DNA of 10,279 bases from CANHVK01 sp046304235 (GTDB lineage: Bacteria > Bacteroidota > Bacteroidia > Flavobacteriales_D > Crocinitomicaceae), in the NCBI GenBank assembly GCA_046304235.1, contig JBKCEW010000049.1, forward strand, positions 1 through 10,279. The letters are read 5' to 3'. Below the pieces are notes generated by a model that saw only the letters and a list, made by a program, of their open reading frames with translations, was not told the origin of the DNA and did no database searches. The first letter of the stretch is position 1; every line of letters starts with the position of its first letter. Made by a program: the position numbers and the translations under genes. Below are positions 1-6,993 of this stretch, piece by piece.

Positions 1-10
1 AACGAAATTT

Positions 11-30
11 TTATACTTTATATAGTATAA
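11..30. repeat. Small AT-rich inverted repeat upstream of the START-like gene
   Basis: TTATACT (11-17) and AGTATAA (24-30) are perfect 7-base inverted arms around a 6-base spacer, followed by TTATTTATAA. It could be the weak tail-end hairpin of a gene left of the window or an operator-like site. The arms contain only one G-C pair each, so chance is a real possibility in such AT-rich DNA. Confidence 0.3.
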
Positions 31-41
31 TTATTTATAAG

Positions 42-88
42 TTTGTTGATATTTAATGTCTCATTTTGTTAAAATTCTATATATTTAG
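42..88 (+). promoter_or_regulatory. Putative promoter of the START-like/permease operon
   Basis: The 117 bases before the first gene hold no credible ORF. TATATTTA at 80-87 matches seven of eight positions of the Bacteroidota -7 box TAnnTTTG and lies about 30 bases before the ATG at 118. An alternative, TCATTTTG at 61-68, has TTTG at 42-45 upstream. Neither pair has ideal spacing to a TTG-type -33 element, so the exact promoter is uncertain. Confidence 0.35.
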
Positions 89-117
89 AAACTAAACTAA
101 CCTGAAAACAAGATTTT

Positions 118-510
118 ATGAGTACAAAAGTAAAGTTTGAAGCAGAATATTTGTTAAAAGTATCCTTAAAGGTTTTAGAAAATAGTATGAGCACACCTGC
201 TGGTTTGGCCGATTGGTTTGCTGATGATGTTAAGGTGAAAGAAGATGTATATACTTTTGTTTGGGATAAATCTGAAGAAAAAGCAAGATTAAAGAATAGA
301 CGTTTAGGTCATTCAGTACGATTTGTTTGGTTGCATGATGAGGAAGAAAACAATGGTGCTTATTTTGAATTCACTTACGCTATAGATCCAATGACTAAAT
401 CTTTGGTTCTTAAAATCGTTGATTTTGCAGAAGATGAAAATGATGTGAAAGAGGCGAAACACCTATGGGATTCTCAAATTCAAGAACTTAAACGTCACTT
501 AGGAGCATAA
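118..510 (+). CDS. START-like (SRPBCC-fold) domain protein
   Basis: This 130-residue protein belongs to the small START-like domain family of Bacteroidota, related in fold to AHSA1/SRPBCC proteins, which have a hydrophobic ligand cavity. Visible signs are an opening strand (residues 4-15), the motif STPAGLADWFADDV (25-38), which resembles the conserved 'TP.gL.eWFad.V' segment of the family, the FVWDKSEEKARL strand pair (47-58), and a charged amphipathic C-terminal helix (108-128). It has no signal peptide or membrane segment, so it should be cytoplasmic. The ATG at 118 gives the usual family length. It ends 7 bases before the permease gene, which suggests co-expression. The ligand and exact role are unknown. 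Confidence 0.85.
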   Translation: MSTKVKFEAEYLLKVSLKVLENSMSTPAGLADWFADDVKVKEDVYTFVWDKSEEKARLKNRRLGHSVRFVWLHDEEENNGAYFEFTYAIDPMTKSLVLKIVDFAEDENDVKEAKHLWDSQIQELKRHLGA

Positions 511-520
511 CTTTGTTTTG
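501..520 (+). promoter_or_regulatory. Shine-Dalgarno-like AGGAG and TTG start of the permease gene
   Basis: AGGAG at 501-505, inside the last codons of the START-like gene, lies 12 bases before TTG at 518-520. The permease frame is closed by TAG at 500-502 and has no ATG, GTG or CTG before 518. The first in-frame ATG (587) would remove the first membrane helix. Translation from TTG gives M-K-R-L followed by SFIGPF, the N-terminal pattern I expect for Bacteroidota LptF-type permeases. The spacing is slightly long for a classical ribosome binding site. Confidence 0.55.
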
Positions 521-1951
521 AAGCGCTTATACGTATTTAGTATCCGTTCATTTATTGGTCCGTTTATCGTGACATTTATTATTTCCATGTTCATGCTGAT
601 CATGCAGTTTTTTTGGAAATATATAGATGATCTTATGGGGAAAGGGTTAGAAGTATCAATAATTCTTGAATTACTTCTATATGTTTCTGCTAGCTTAATT
701 CCTTTGGCGCTTCCCCTTGCAATGTTGTTATCTTCGATTATGACTTTTGGTAATCTTGCTGAAAATAATGAACTTACAGCACTTAAATCATCTGGTCTTT
801 CTTTATATAGAATTATGCAGCCACTCATGGTTGTAGTATTATCAATTGCTTTAGGAACCTTTTATTTTTCAAATTATATTATTCCCATTGCTACACTTAA
901 ATGGAAAGCGTTGATATATGATATACAAGAAACTAAAATTTCAAAAATAATTACTCCTGGCTCCTACTCGAATGAATTAGAAGGTCTTGCGATTAAAGTG
1001 AGAAAAGAAAAAAATGGGACTTTTTACGATGTTGTCATACACGATCACAATGATCCAAATATTGTAAAAACAGTTCGTGCAAATCAGGCTACTTTATATA
1101 ATTCAACCCATGGAAACTTTTTGTATCTACATTTAAAAAATGGAACTGTTTTAGAAGAACTTGCCGTAAATCAATCTATAAATCTCGAATCTCGAAATAG
1201 AGGAAGTTATTATCCAGCTCGTCGAAGTTCATTCTCTGATGCAACATATAAAATTAGTCTTAAAGGATTTAAGTTAAATAGAACGGATGAAAACCTCTTT
1301 AAAAACAATTATGAGATGCTCAATGTGTTTCAAATCAATCATGTAACAGATTCTATTATTCATGAAAATCAAAAAGTATTAATCAATTTTAATACTTCTT
1401 TGAAAAAAGATTTTAAATTCTTGCTTCCAATTGATGTTTCAAAAATAGACGAACTCAATATTGATTCTTCAATAAAAAAGAATGGTTTGATATTCAATAT
1501 GCTACATATCAACGAACAAAAAGATATTCTTGGAAGATCAATTTCTTTCTTGCAACGTGATGTTGAATCGATTAAAGGGCAACGAGATTTTCTGAAAACA
1601 TTTGAATCAAATTTAAATTTATATAAAATTGAATATCATAGGAAGTTTGCTTTGACATTCGCAATAATCGTTCTGTTTTTTGTAGGAGCACCACTAGGTG
1701 CAATTGTTAGAAAAGGAGGGTTTGGTGCACCAGTAGTAATTGCTTGTCTACTTTTCATGGTATATTTTATTCTTACCGAGGTTGGTGAAGGTTTAGTTAC
1801 TTCAGGTTCTACCTCTCCATTTGTAGGAATGTGGTTAGCAACTTTTGTTTTAAGTCCTTTAGCTCTATTATTAATGAGAAGCGCAGCGAATGATTCAAAG
1901 GTATTTGACAAAGAAGCATGGGTTAAATCATTCAAAAAAATCAGAAAATGA
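518..1951 (+). CDS. LptF/LptG family permease (YjgP/YjgQ), LPS export
   Basis: This 477-residue inner-membrane protein of the LptF/LptG family (PF03739) is a membrane subunit of the LptB2FG transporter that extracts lipopolysaccharide from the inner membrane and passes it to the LptC/A bridge. Predicted layout: TM1 about 11-31, TM2 about 46-75, the cytoplasmic coupling segment NELTALKSSG (84-93), TM3 about 100-124, a large periplasmic beta-jellyroll-type domain (about 125-370), and TM4-TM6 about 375-398, 402-422 and 435-455. EYHRKFALTF (372-381) and PLGAIVRKGGFG (392-403) are typical of Bacteroidota members. I cannot tell LptF from LptG by eye, and the partner permease and LptB are not in the window. 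The start is TTG. The stop overlaps the next gene in ATGA. Confidence 0.9.
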   Translation: MKRLYVFSIRSFIGPFIVTFIISMFMLIMQFFWKYIDDLMGKGLEVSIILELLLYVSASLIPLALPLAMLLSSIMTFGNLAENNELTALKSSGLSLYRIMQPLMVVVLSIALGTFYFSNYIIPIATLKWKALIYDIQETKISKIITPGSYSNELEGLAIKVRKEKNGTFYDVVIHDHNDPNIVKTVRANQATLYNSTHGNFLYLHLKNGTVLEELAVNQSINLESRNRGSYYPARRSSFSDATYKISLKGFKLNRTDENLFKNNYEMLNVFQINHVTDSIIHENQKVLINFNTSLKKDFKFLLPIDVSKIDELNIDSSIKKNGLIFNMLHINEQKDILGRSISFLQRDVESIKGQRDFLKTFESNLNLYKIEYHRKFALTFAIIVLFFVGAPLGAIVRKGGFGAPVVIACLLFMVYFILTEVGEGLVTSGSTSPFVGMWLATFVLSPLALLLMRSAANDSKVFDKEAWVKSFKKIRK

Positions 1952-3111
1952 GTGTTTTATACATAACAAATAAACCAATTTACCCAATGGTTGATGGAGG
2001 TTGTGTAGCTATGTCCTCATTTTTAAATCATTTAATAAATATTCATTCAAAAATTGATCATCTTACCATAGCTACCCATAAACATCCTTTTAATGTAAAA
2101 GAGTACAAAGAAGTATTTGGTGATAGAATCAATATTTATTCTATTTACGTTAATACTAAAATATCTGTTTTTAAGGCTTTTGTAAATCTATTTTCTTCAT
2201 CATCCTATAACGTCATTCGATTTTTCAGTGCTGAATTTGAAGAAAAATTAATTGAATTACTCAAACTAGAGCATGAAGTTATTTATATTGAAAGTATTTT
2301 TTTACTACCCTATTTAACTACTATAAGAACTAATTCAAAAGCTAAAGTAATTCTTAGGGCTCCCAATATTGAATTTAAAATTTGGGAAAATCATTCGGAT
2401 AAAATAAAAAATCCGATAAAAAAAATTTATCTGAGACACCTTACAAACAAACTTAAAAATTTTGAAATCAAACAATTTAAAAGGGTTGATGGTATTTTAT
2501 CTATCAGTAATATTGATACAGCTTTTATTAATAACCTTAATCCAAATAAACCACTTTTACACTTACCATTTTCAATAAAAACAGAACCAGCAACTACAAT
2601 TCTTAAAAATCACTTTTTTTTCATTGGAGCATACAATTGGAAACCTAATTTAGATGCTGTAGAATACCTTATACAAGTTTTATTTCCTGAAATATTAAAG
2701 AAGAATCCAAGCGCACAATTACATATTGCAGGTTCATACACTCCTTCTTTTTTATATAAATATCAGAATGAATCAATTAGGATATATGGAAAAGTAGATT
2801 CAGTAAAAGATTTTATGAAAAATCATGGTATATTGCTTGCTCCTATTTTTTCAGGTTCAGGAGTTAGAATTAAAATTTTAGAAGCACTTTCTTATGGAAT
2901 ACCTGTTATTGGTTCTGAAATTGCAATTCAAGGAATAGAAAGCAAAGCATGTTTTATTGCTGACAATGTAAAAGATTACTTAAATCAGATTGAAATGATT
3001 TCTGAAAGTACAATTTTCGAAATTCAACAAGAAGCTTTAGATTACATAAATTCAAATTATCATCCTACCGAAATTGAAAAAAAATTAAATGCATTCATCT
3101 CAAGTTGTTAA
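1948..3111 (+). CDS. GT4-type glycosyltransferase (first of a pair)
   Basis: This 387-residue GT-B fold glycosyltransferase probably uses a nucleotide sugar. The N-terminal acceptor domain starts with VLYITNKPIYPMVDGG (3-18), the usual beta1 and glycine loop. RAPNIEFKIW (137-146) resembles the 'HNiE' acceptor-side motif. The C-terminal donor domain begins near FFIGAYNWKPNLDAV (224-238) and carries the glycine-rich donor loop SGSGVRIKILEALSYG (302-317), with E312 as the likely nucleotide-ribose contact. It has no signal peptide or TM helix, so it probably acts on the cytoplasmic face of the inner membrane. The ATG overlaps the permease stop by 4 bases (ATGA), suggesting translational coupling to LPS export. 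The donor sugar and acceptor cannot be read from sequence. LPS or other surface polysaccharide is inferred from context. Confidence 0.85.
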   Translation: MSVLYITNKPIYPMVDGGCVAMSSFLNHLINIHSKIDHLTIATHKHPFNVKEYKEVFGDRINIYSIYVNTKISVFKAFVNLFSSSSYNVIRFFSAEFEEKLIELLKLEHEVIYIESIFLLPYLTTIRTNSKAKVILRAPNIEFKIWENHSDKIKNPIKKIYLRHLTNKLKNFEIKQFKRVDGILSISNIDTAFINNLNPNKPLLHLPFSIKTEPATTILKNHFFFIGAYNWKPNLDAVEYLIQVLFPEILKKNPSAQLHIAGSYTPSFLYKYQNESIRIYGKVDSVKDFMKNHGILLAPIFSGSGVRIKILEALSYGIPVIGSEIAIQGIESKACFIADNVKDYLNQIEMISESTIFEIQQEALDYINSNYHPTEIEKKLNAFISSC

Positions 3112-4291
3112 ACCAAATCTATTAGTTGTTCTTTCCAGGTTTCCATACCCTTTAGAGAAAGGAGATAAATTGCGTGCTTACCATCAACTCGTTGGTTTAT
3201 CTTTGAATTTTAATATTACATTGGTTTGTTTAACAGAACAAAATATATCGAATGAACACCAAAAAGCACTACAACCATTTTGTCTTAAAATCCACATTTT
3301 CAAATTAAATAAAGTTCTACAAATAATAAATTTATGCTTATGTATATTAAGTGAAAAACCATTTCAAGTTGCTTATTTTTGGCAATTTCGGATACACAGA
3401 AAAATAAATCGGATAATCAATACCGTGAAACCTGATTTTATTTATGCTCAATTAATTAGGACTTCGGAATATGTAAAAGATTATCATGCTTGCCCAAAGA
3501 TAATCGATTATATGGATGCGTTTTCAAAAGGAATAGAACGCAGAATTCCAGACCAAAGTTTTTTAAATAAATATTTTTTTAGGCAAGAATTTATAAGATT
3601 AAAAAAATATGAGCGAGATATTTTTGAATATTTTGAAGAACATATTATTATTTCTGAGCAAGATAGAAATTACATACTACATAGTAAATCAAATGATATT
3701 TCAATTTTAAAAAACGGGATTGCAAAACATTTTCTTGAAATTAAACCGGATTCAGTGAAAACTTATGATCTTATTTTTACTGGAAATATGAGTTATCCAC
3801 CAAATATTGCAGCTGGTATTTACATTGCTAAGAAAATATTACCTTTATTAAACAATGAAATTAGATTTTTGATTTCTGGTGTAAATCCACATCATTCTAT
3901 TCGAAAATTAGCATCTACTTCGATTGAAATCACTGGTTGGGTAGAAGATATTACTGAAAGTTATATTAAATCGAAAATTTTTATAGCACCAATGTTTATT
4001 GGAACAGGGTTGCAAAATAAATTATTAGAAGCAATGGCATTGGGTATTCCATGTATTACTACTACTATGGCTAATACTGCATTAGGTGCCTTTCCGGAAG
4101 AATCTATCTTGATTGCTGATAATGAATTCGAGTTTAAGTCACAGATTGAGAGGTTGTTAACAGATAAATTATTATATCAAAAAATCCAAAAAAATGCTTT
4201 AAGTTTTGTTCAAAATAATTTTTCATGGGAGCATTTAAATGAACAATTAACTGAATTAATCGTTAAATCAAAAGGTAAGATATTGAACTGA
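3089..4291 (+). CDS. GT4-type glycosyltransferase (second of the pair)
   Basis: This 400-residue GT-B glycosyltransferase has RFPYPLEKGDKLRAYHQ (17-33), an N-terminal pattern seen in sugar transferases of the TIGR03087 type. That family includes members linked to exosortase-associated polysaccharide clusters, but no such genes are visible here. Further signs are DYMDAFSKGIERR (140-152), donor-domain entry FTGNMSYPPNI (230-240), and GTGLQNKLLEAMALG (305-319) with E314 as the likely donor-binding glutamate. The chosen ATG lies 23 bases inside the previous gene; the ATG-proximal residues 1-8 look dispensable, but there is no later ATG before the first conserved strand. The two transferases share the same donor-domain layout and could be diverged tandem duplicates. 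No signal peptide is seen. The acceptor is unknown. Confidence 0.85.
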   Translation: MHSSQVVKPNLLVVLSRFPYPLEKGDKLRAYHQLVGLSLNFNITLVCLTEQNISNEHQKALQPFCLKIHIFKLNKVLQIINLCLCILSEKPFQVAYFWQFRIHRKINRIINTVKPDFIYAQLIRTSEYVKDYHACPKIIDYMDAFSKGIERRIPDQSFLNKYFFRQEFIRLKKYERDIFEYFEEHIIISEQDRNYILHSKSNDISILKNGIAKHFLEIKPDSVKTYDLIFTGNMSYPPNIAAGIYIAKKILPLLNNEIRFLISGVNPHHSIRKLASTSIEITGWVEDITESYIKSKIFIAPMFIGTGLQNKLLEAMALGIPCITTTMANTALGAFPEESILIADNEFEFKSQIERLLTDKLLYQKIQKNALSFVQNNFSWEHLNEQLTELIVKSKGKILN

Positions 4292-4323
4292 CTTTAATCA
4301 GATTTAGAAACGATTATTATCCT

Positions 4324-4352
4324 TAAATTTACACTCCTTCAAATTATTTGAA
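4324..4352 (+). promoter_or_regulatory. Putative ribBA promoter with adjacent palindrome
   Basis: The 64-base gap between the second glycosyltransferase and ribBA is the only real gap in the plus-strand gene run. TAAATTTA (4324-4331) matches seven of eight positions of the Bacteroidota -7 box and lies 24 bases before the ATG. TTCAAATTATTTGAA (4338-4352) is a palindrome (6-base arms, TTA centre) ending 3 bases before the start codon, so it would lie at or just after the transcription start. No clear -33 TTTG is present at ideal spacing; TTTA at 4303-4306 is the nearest. The gap is too short for an FMN riboswitch, and I see none of its conserved elements. Confidence 0.35.
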
Positions 4353-4355
4353 AAA

Positions 4356-5573
4356 ATGAGTAAAACACTTAACACGATTGAAGAAGCAATCGAAGATATA
4401 AAAGCAGGAAAAGTTATTATTGTCGTTGATGATGAAGATCGTGAAAACGAAGGAGATTTTCTTACAGCAGCTAGAAATGCTACACCTGAGTTAATCAATT
4501 TTATGGCTACACATGGGCGCGGATTAATTTGTGCTCCCTTAATAGAAGATCGTTGTGATGATATTGGTTTAAATTTAATGGTTCAATCTAATTCGGCAGC
4601 TTATGAAACTCCATTTACAGTTTCAGTTGATTTGATTGGCCATGGTTGTACAACAGGAATCTCAGCCCAAGATAGAGCTAAAACAATTTTAGCATTAATA
4701 GACCCCCAATTGAATCCTGAAGAATTAGGTAAACCTGGACACATTTTTCCTTTACGTGCAAAAAAAGAAGGTGTACTTCGAAGAGCAGGTCATACGGAAG
4801 CAGCTGTAGATTTATCTAAACTTGCCGGTTTTGAACCTGCAGGTATTATTGTCGAGATTTTAAATGAAGATGGGACAATGGCTCGTTTACCTGAGTTATT
4901 GGTTATCGCTGAAAAATTTGATTTAAAGATTATCTCTATTGCTGACTTAATAGAATATCGTTTGAAACATGATTCTCTGATAGAGGAAGTAGTCCATGTA
5001 AATATGCCAACTGAAAAAGGTGATTTTAAACTACATGCTTTTCAGGTAAAAGAAACGAATCAGGAACATTTAGCTTTAGTTAAAGGATCTTGGAATGCAG
5101 ATGAACCAATTTTGGTTCGTGTACACTCATCTTGTATTACAGGTGATGTTTTTGGTTCATGTAGATGCGATTGCGGACCTCAATTAGAAAAAGCAATGCA
5201 ACTAATTGAAAAAGAAGGGAAAGGTGTAATTGTTTATATGAATCAAGAAGGTAGAGGAATCGGTTTGTTGAATAAGTTAAAAGCTTACAAGTTACAAGAG
5301 GAAGGTTTAGATACAGTAGAAGCTAATTTAAGATTAGGATTCAAAAGTGATGAACGTGATTATGGGATTGGTGCTCAAATATTAAGAAGCTTAGGTGTTA
5401 ACAAAATGAGGTTGATGTCTAACAATCCTACAAAGCGAACTGGTTTAGTTGGTTATGGTTTAGAAGTTGTTGAAAACGTTCCAATTGAAGTAGAAAGTAA
5501 CATACATAATGAATCTTATTTAAGAACGAAAAGAGATAAAATGGGTCACAATTTAAAAATGAAAGGAAAATAA
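4356..5573 (+). CDS. ribBA: Bifunctional 3,4-dihydroxy-2-butanone-4-phosphate synthase / GTP cyclohydrolase II
   Basis: This 405-residue fused enzyme makes both precursors of riboflavin: DHBP from ribulose 5-phosphate (N-terminal half) and the pyrimidine from GTP (C-terminal half). RibB part, about 1-205: DDEDRENEGD (25-34) with E30 as metal ligand, HGRGLIC (53-59), TTGISAQDR (99-107), and RRAGHTEAAVDL (142-153) with H146 as the second metal ligand. RibA part, about 212-400: zinc cysteines C260, C271 and C273 within SSCITGDVFGSCRCDCG, QEGRGIGL (297-304), Y311, SDERDYGIGAQ (331-341) with R334 in the catalytic position, and NNPTKRTGL (356-364). All key residues of both halves are present, so both activities should be intact. 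The stop shares a base with the next ATG (TAATG). Confidence 0.97.
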   Translation: MSKTLNTIEEAIEDIKAGKVIIVVDDEDRENEGDFLTAARNATPELINFMATHGRGLICAPLIEDRCDDIGLNLMVQSNSAAYETPFTVSVDLIGHGCTTGISAQDRAKTILALIDPQLNPEELGKPGHIFPLRAKKEGVLRRAGHTEAAVDLSKLAGFEPAGIIVEILNEDGTMARLPELLVIAEKFDLKIISIADLIEYRLKHDSLIEEVVHVNMPTEKGDFKLHAFQVKETNQEHLALVKGSWNADEPILVRVHSSCITGDVFGSCRCDCGPQLEKAMQLIEKEGKGVIVYMNQEGRGIGLLNKLKAYKLQEEGLDTVEANLRLGFKSDERDYGIGAQILRSLGVNKMRLMSNNPTKRTGLVGYGLEVVENVPIEVESNIHNESYLRTKRDKMGHNLKMKGK

Positions 5574-6229
5574 TGCTTCGCGCAACCAATATAAAACATT
5601 CCTTCTCAGATCTTCAAGTTCTTAAAGGAGTTTCTTTAGAAATAAAACCTGCAGAAATTGTTTCTATAGTAGGTTCCTCGGGAGCCGGTAAAACTACTTT
5701 ACTTCAAATTTTAGGGACATTAGAAAAACCAACTTCAGGAATTGTAAGTATCGATGGAATCAATCCTTTTGATTTTTCTCAAAAAAAATTAGCAGCCTTT
5801 AGAAATCAATACATTGGTTTTATTTTTCAATTTCATCAGCTGTTACCTGAGTTTAGTGCACTTGAAAATGCAATTATTCCTGCATTGATAAAAGGAGTGA
5901 GTATGTCTGAAGCTACAAAAAAAGCTAGTTCCTTATTCGAAATTTTAGGAGTTTCCGAAAGACAAAATCATCGTCCAGCTGAATTATCAGGTGGTGAACA
6001 ACAACGTATTTCTATTGCGCGTTCACTAATTAATTCACCAAAAATTATTTTTGCAGATGAACCTTCTGGTAATCTTGACACAATGAATGCTAATGAGTTA
6101 CATAAGTTGTTTTTTGATTTGAGGGAGCAGTTTAATCAAACCTTTGTGATCGTCACACACAATGAAATTTTAGCAAATAAAGCTGATCGAAAACTTGTTA
6201 TGCAAGATGGTGTATTAATATCAAACTAA
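5573..6229 (+). CDS. ABC transporter ATP-binding protein, LolD/MacB-type
   Basis: This 218-residue single nucleotide-binding domain has all ABC motifs: Walker A GSSGAGKT (34-41), Q-loop Q86 in FIFQFHQLLPEF, signature LSGGEQQR (138-145), Walker B IIFADEP (158-164) with E163, D-loop SGNLD (165-169) and H-loop H196. The 'FQFHQLLPEFSALEN' stretch, the short length and the LSGGEQQRISIARS context place it in the LolD/MacB/FtsE group, whose members power extraction of lipoproteins or substrate release at the inner membrane. No partner permease with a FtsX/MacB domain lies in the window, so it must work with a membrane subunit encoded elsewhere. It is coupled to ribBA upstream and the DUF2400 gene downstream by TAATG overlaps. 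Assignment as true LolD is plausible but not proven. Confidence 0.92.
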   Translation: MLRATNIKHSFSDLQVLKGVSLEIKPAEIVSIVGSSGAGKTTLLQILGTLEKPTSGIVSIDGINPFDFSQKKLAAFRNQYIGFIFQFHQLLPEFSALENAIIPALIKGVSMSEATKKASSLFEILGVSERQNHRPAELSGGEQQRISIARSLINSPKIIFADEPSGNLDTMNANELHKLFFDLREQFNQTFVIVTHNEILANKADRKLVMQDGVLISN

Positions 6230-6993
6230 TGTCTATTCCTTTAGATCAACTAAAAGATTTTTTAGATTACAAAGTTCAAGAGTTCAATACTTCTTCTTTT
6301 ATTTCAGATGATCCAGTTTCATTAATTCATAGATATCAACGTAAAGAAGATATTGAAATTGTTGGATTTTTAGTTGCGACGATCGCCTGGGGTAATCGAA
6401 AAGCAATTATCAAAAGCGGAGAAAAATTACTCTCTATTATGGGGGAATCGCCTTTTGAGTTTGTAATGAATTATGAATCTCCTACCAAAGAATCCAATTT
6501 ATTTGTTCATAGAACGTTTAATGCAATTGACCTTCATTTTATCTTTAAATCATTACGTGATATTTATGAAAAGGAAGGAATGGAAAATACTTTTAAAAAG
6601 CATCCTGCAATTGAAGGTGCAACAGGTAGAATAATTCAATTTAGAAAACGTTTTTTTAGTATCTCACATGAAAAACGAACTGAAAAACATGTTTCTAATC
6701 CAGAAAAAGGCGCAGCGGCAAAACGATTACAAATGATGCTTCGATGGTTTTGCAGAAGTGATGGTAATGGAGTTGATGTAGGGATTTGGAAAAGTATTTC
6801 TCCTTCAGAATTAAATATTCCATTGGATGTTCATACAGCTAATATTTCTAGAAAACTAGGTTTAATTACGAGAAAGCAAAACGACCTTAAAACACTAGAA
6901 GAATTAATGTTACGTCTTCGTGAATTTGATCCAAATGATCCCTCCAAGTATGATTATGCCCTTTTTGGTTTGGGTGCTATTGAAGGGTTTTAA
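6229..6993 (+). CDS. TIGR02757 / DUF2400 family protein
   Basis: This 254-residue protein is recognised by a set of family motifs: DPVSLIHRY (28-36), AWGNRK (53-58), NPEKGAAAKRLQMMLRWFCR (147-166), GVDVGIW (171-177), IPLDVHTANISRKLGL (187-202), and DPNDPSKYDYALFGLGA (234-250) at the C-terminus. The length and ending match full-length Bacteroidota members. The function is unknown. The helix-rich content and the LDVHTANISRKLGL segment recall the 'VDTHv.Rv..RLgl' region of HhH-GPD DNA glycosylases such as endonuclease III, which hints at a nucleic-acid role; this is inference only. It lacks signal peptide and membrane segments. Its ATG overlaps the ABC ATPase stop, and its 3' end overlaps the convergent lipoprotein gene by 17 bases. 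Confidence 0.9.
   Translation: MSIPLDQLKDFLDYKVQEFNTSSFISDDPVSLIHRYQRKEDIEIVGFLVATIAWGNRKAIIKSGEKLLSIMGESPFEFVMNYESPTKESNLFVHRTFNAIDLHFIFKSLRDIYEKEGMENTFKKHPAIEGATGRIIQFRKRFFSISHEKRTEKHVSNPEKGAAAKRLQMMLRWFCRSDGNGVDVGIWKSISPSELNIPLDVHTANISRKLGLITRKQNDLKTLEELMLRLREFDPNDPSKYDYALFGLGAIEGF

Noticed and set aside
499..828. Minus-strand open frame of 109 codons
   Set aside because: It lies wholly opposite the 5' part of the permease gene, has no recognisable domain, and the opposing frame has clear family motifs and membrane helices.
1636..1935. Minus-strand open frame of 99 codons
   Set aside because: It is opposite the conserved C-terminal helices of the permease; its composition is what the reverse complement of hydrophobic codons gives.
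1948..4291. Glycosyltransferase pair as part of a complete polysaccharide or exosortase cluster
   Set aside because: No flippase, polymerase, initiating transferase or exosortase gene is in the window; the neighbours are housekeeping genes.
4292..4355. FMN riboswitch upstream of ribBA
   Set aside because: The gap is only 64 bases and lacks the conserved RFN helices and loops; such a riboswitch needs well over 100 bases.
4304..4498. Minus-strand open frame of 64 codons across the ribBA start
   Set aside because: It overlaps the conserved RibB N-terminus, is serine-rich low-complexity sequence, and has no family signal.
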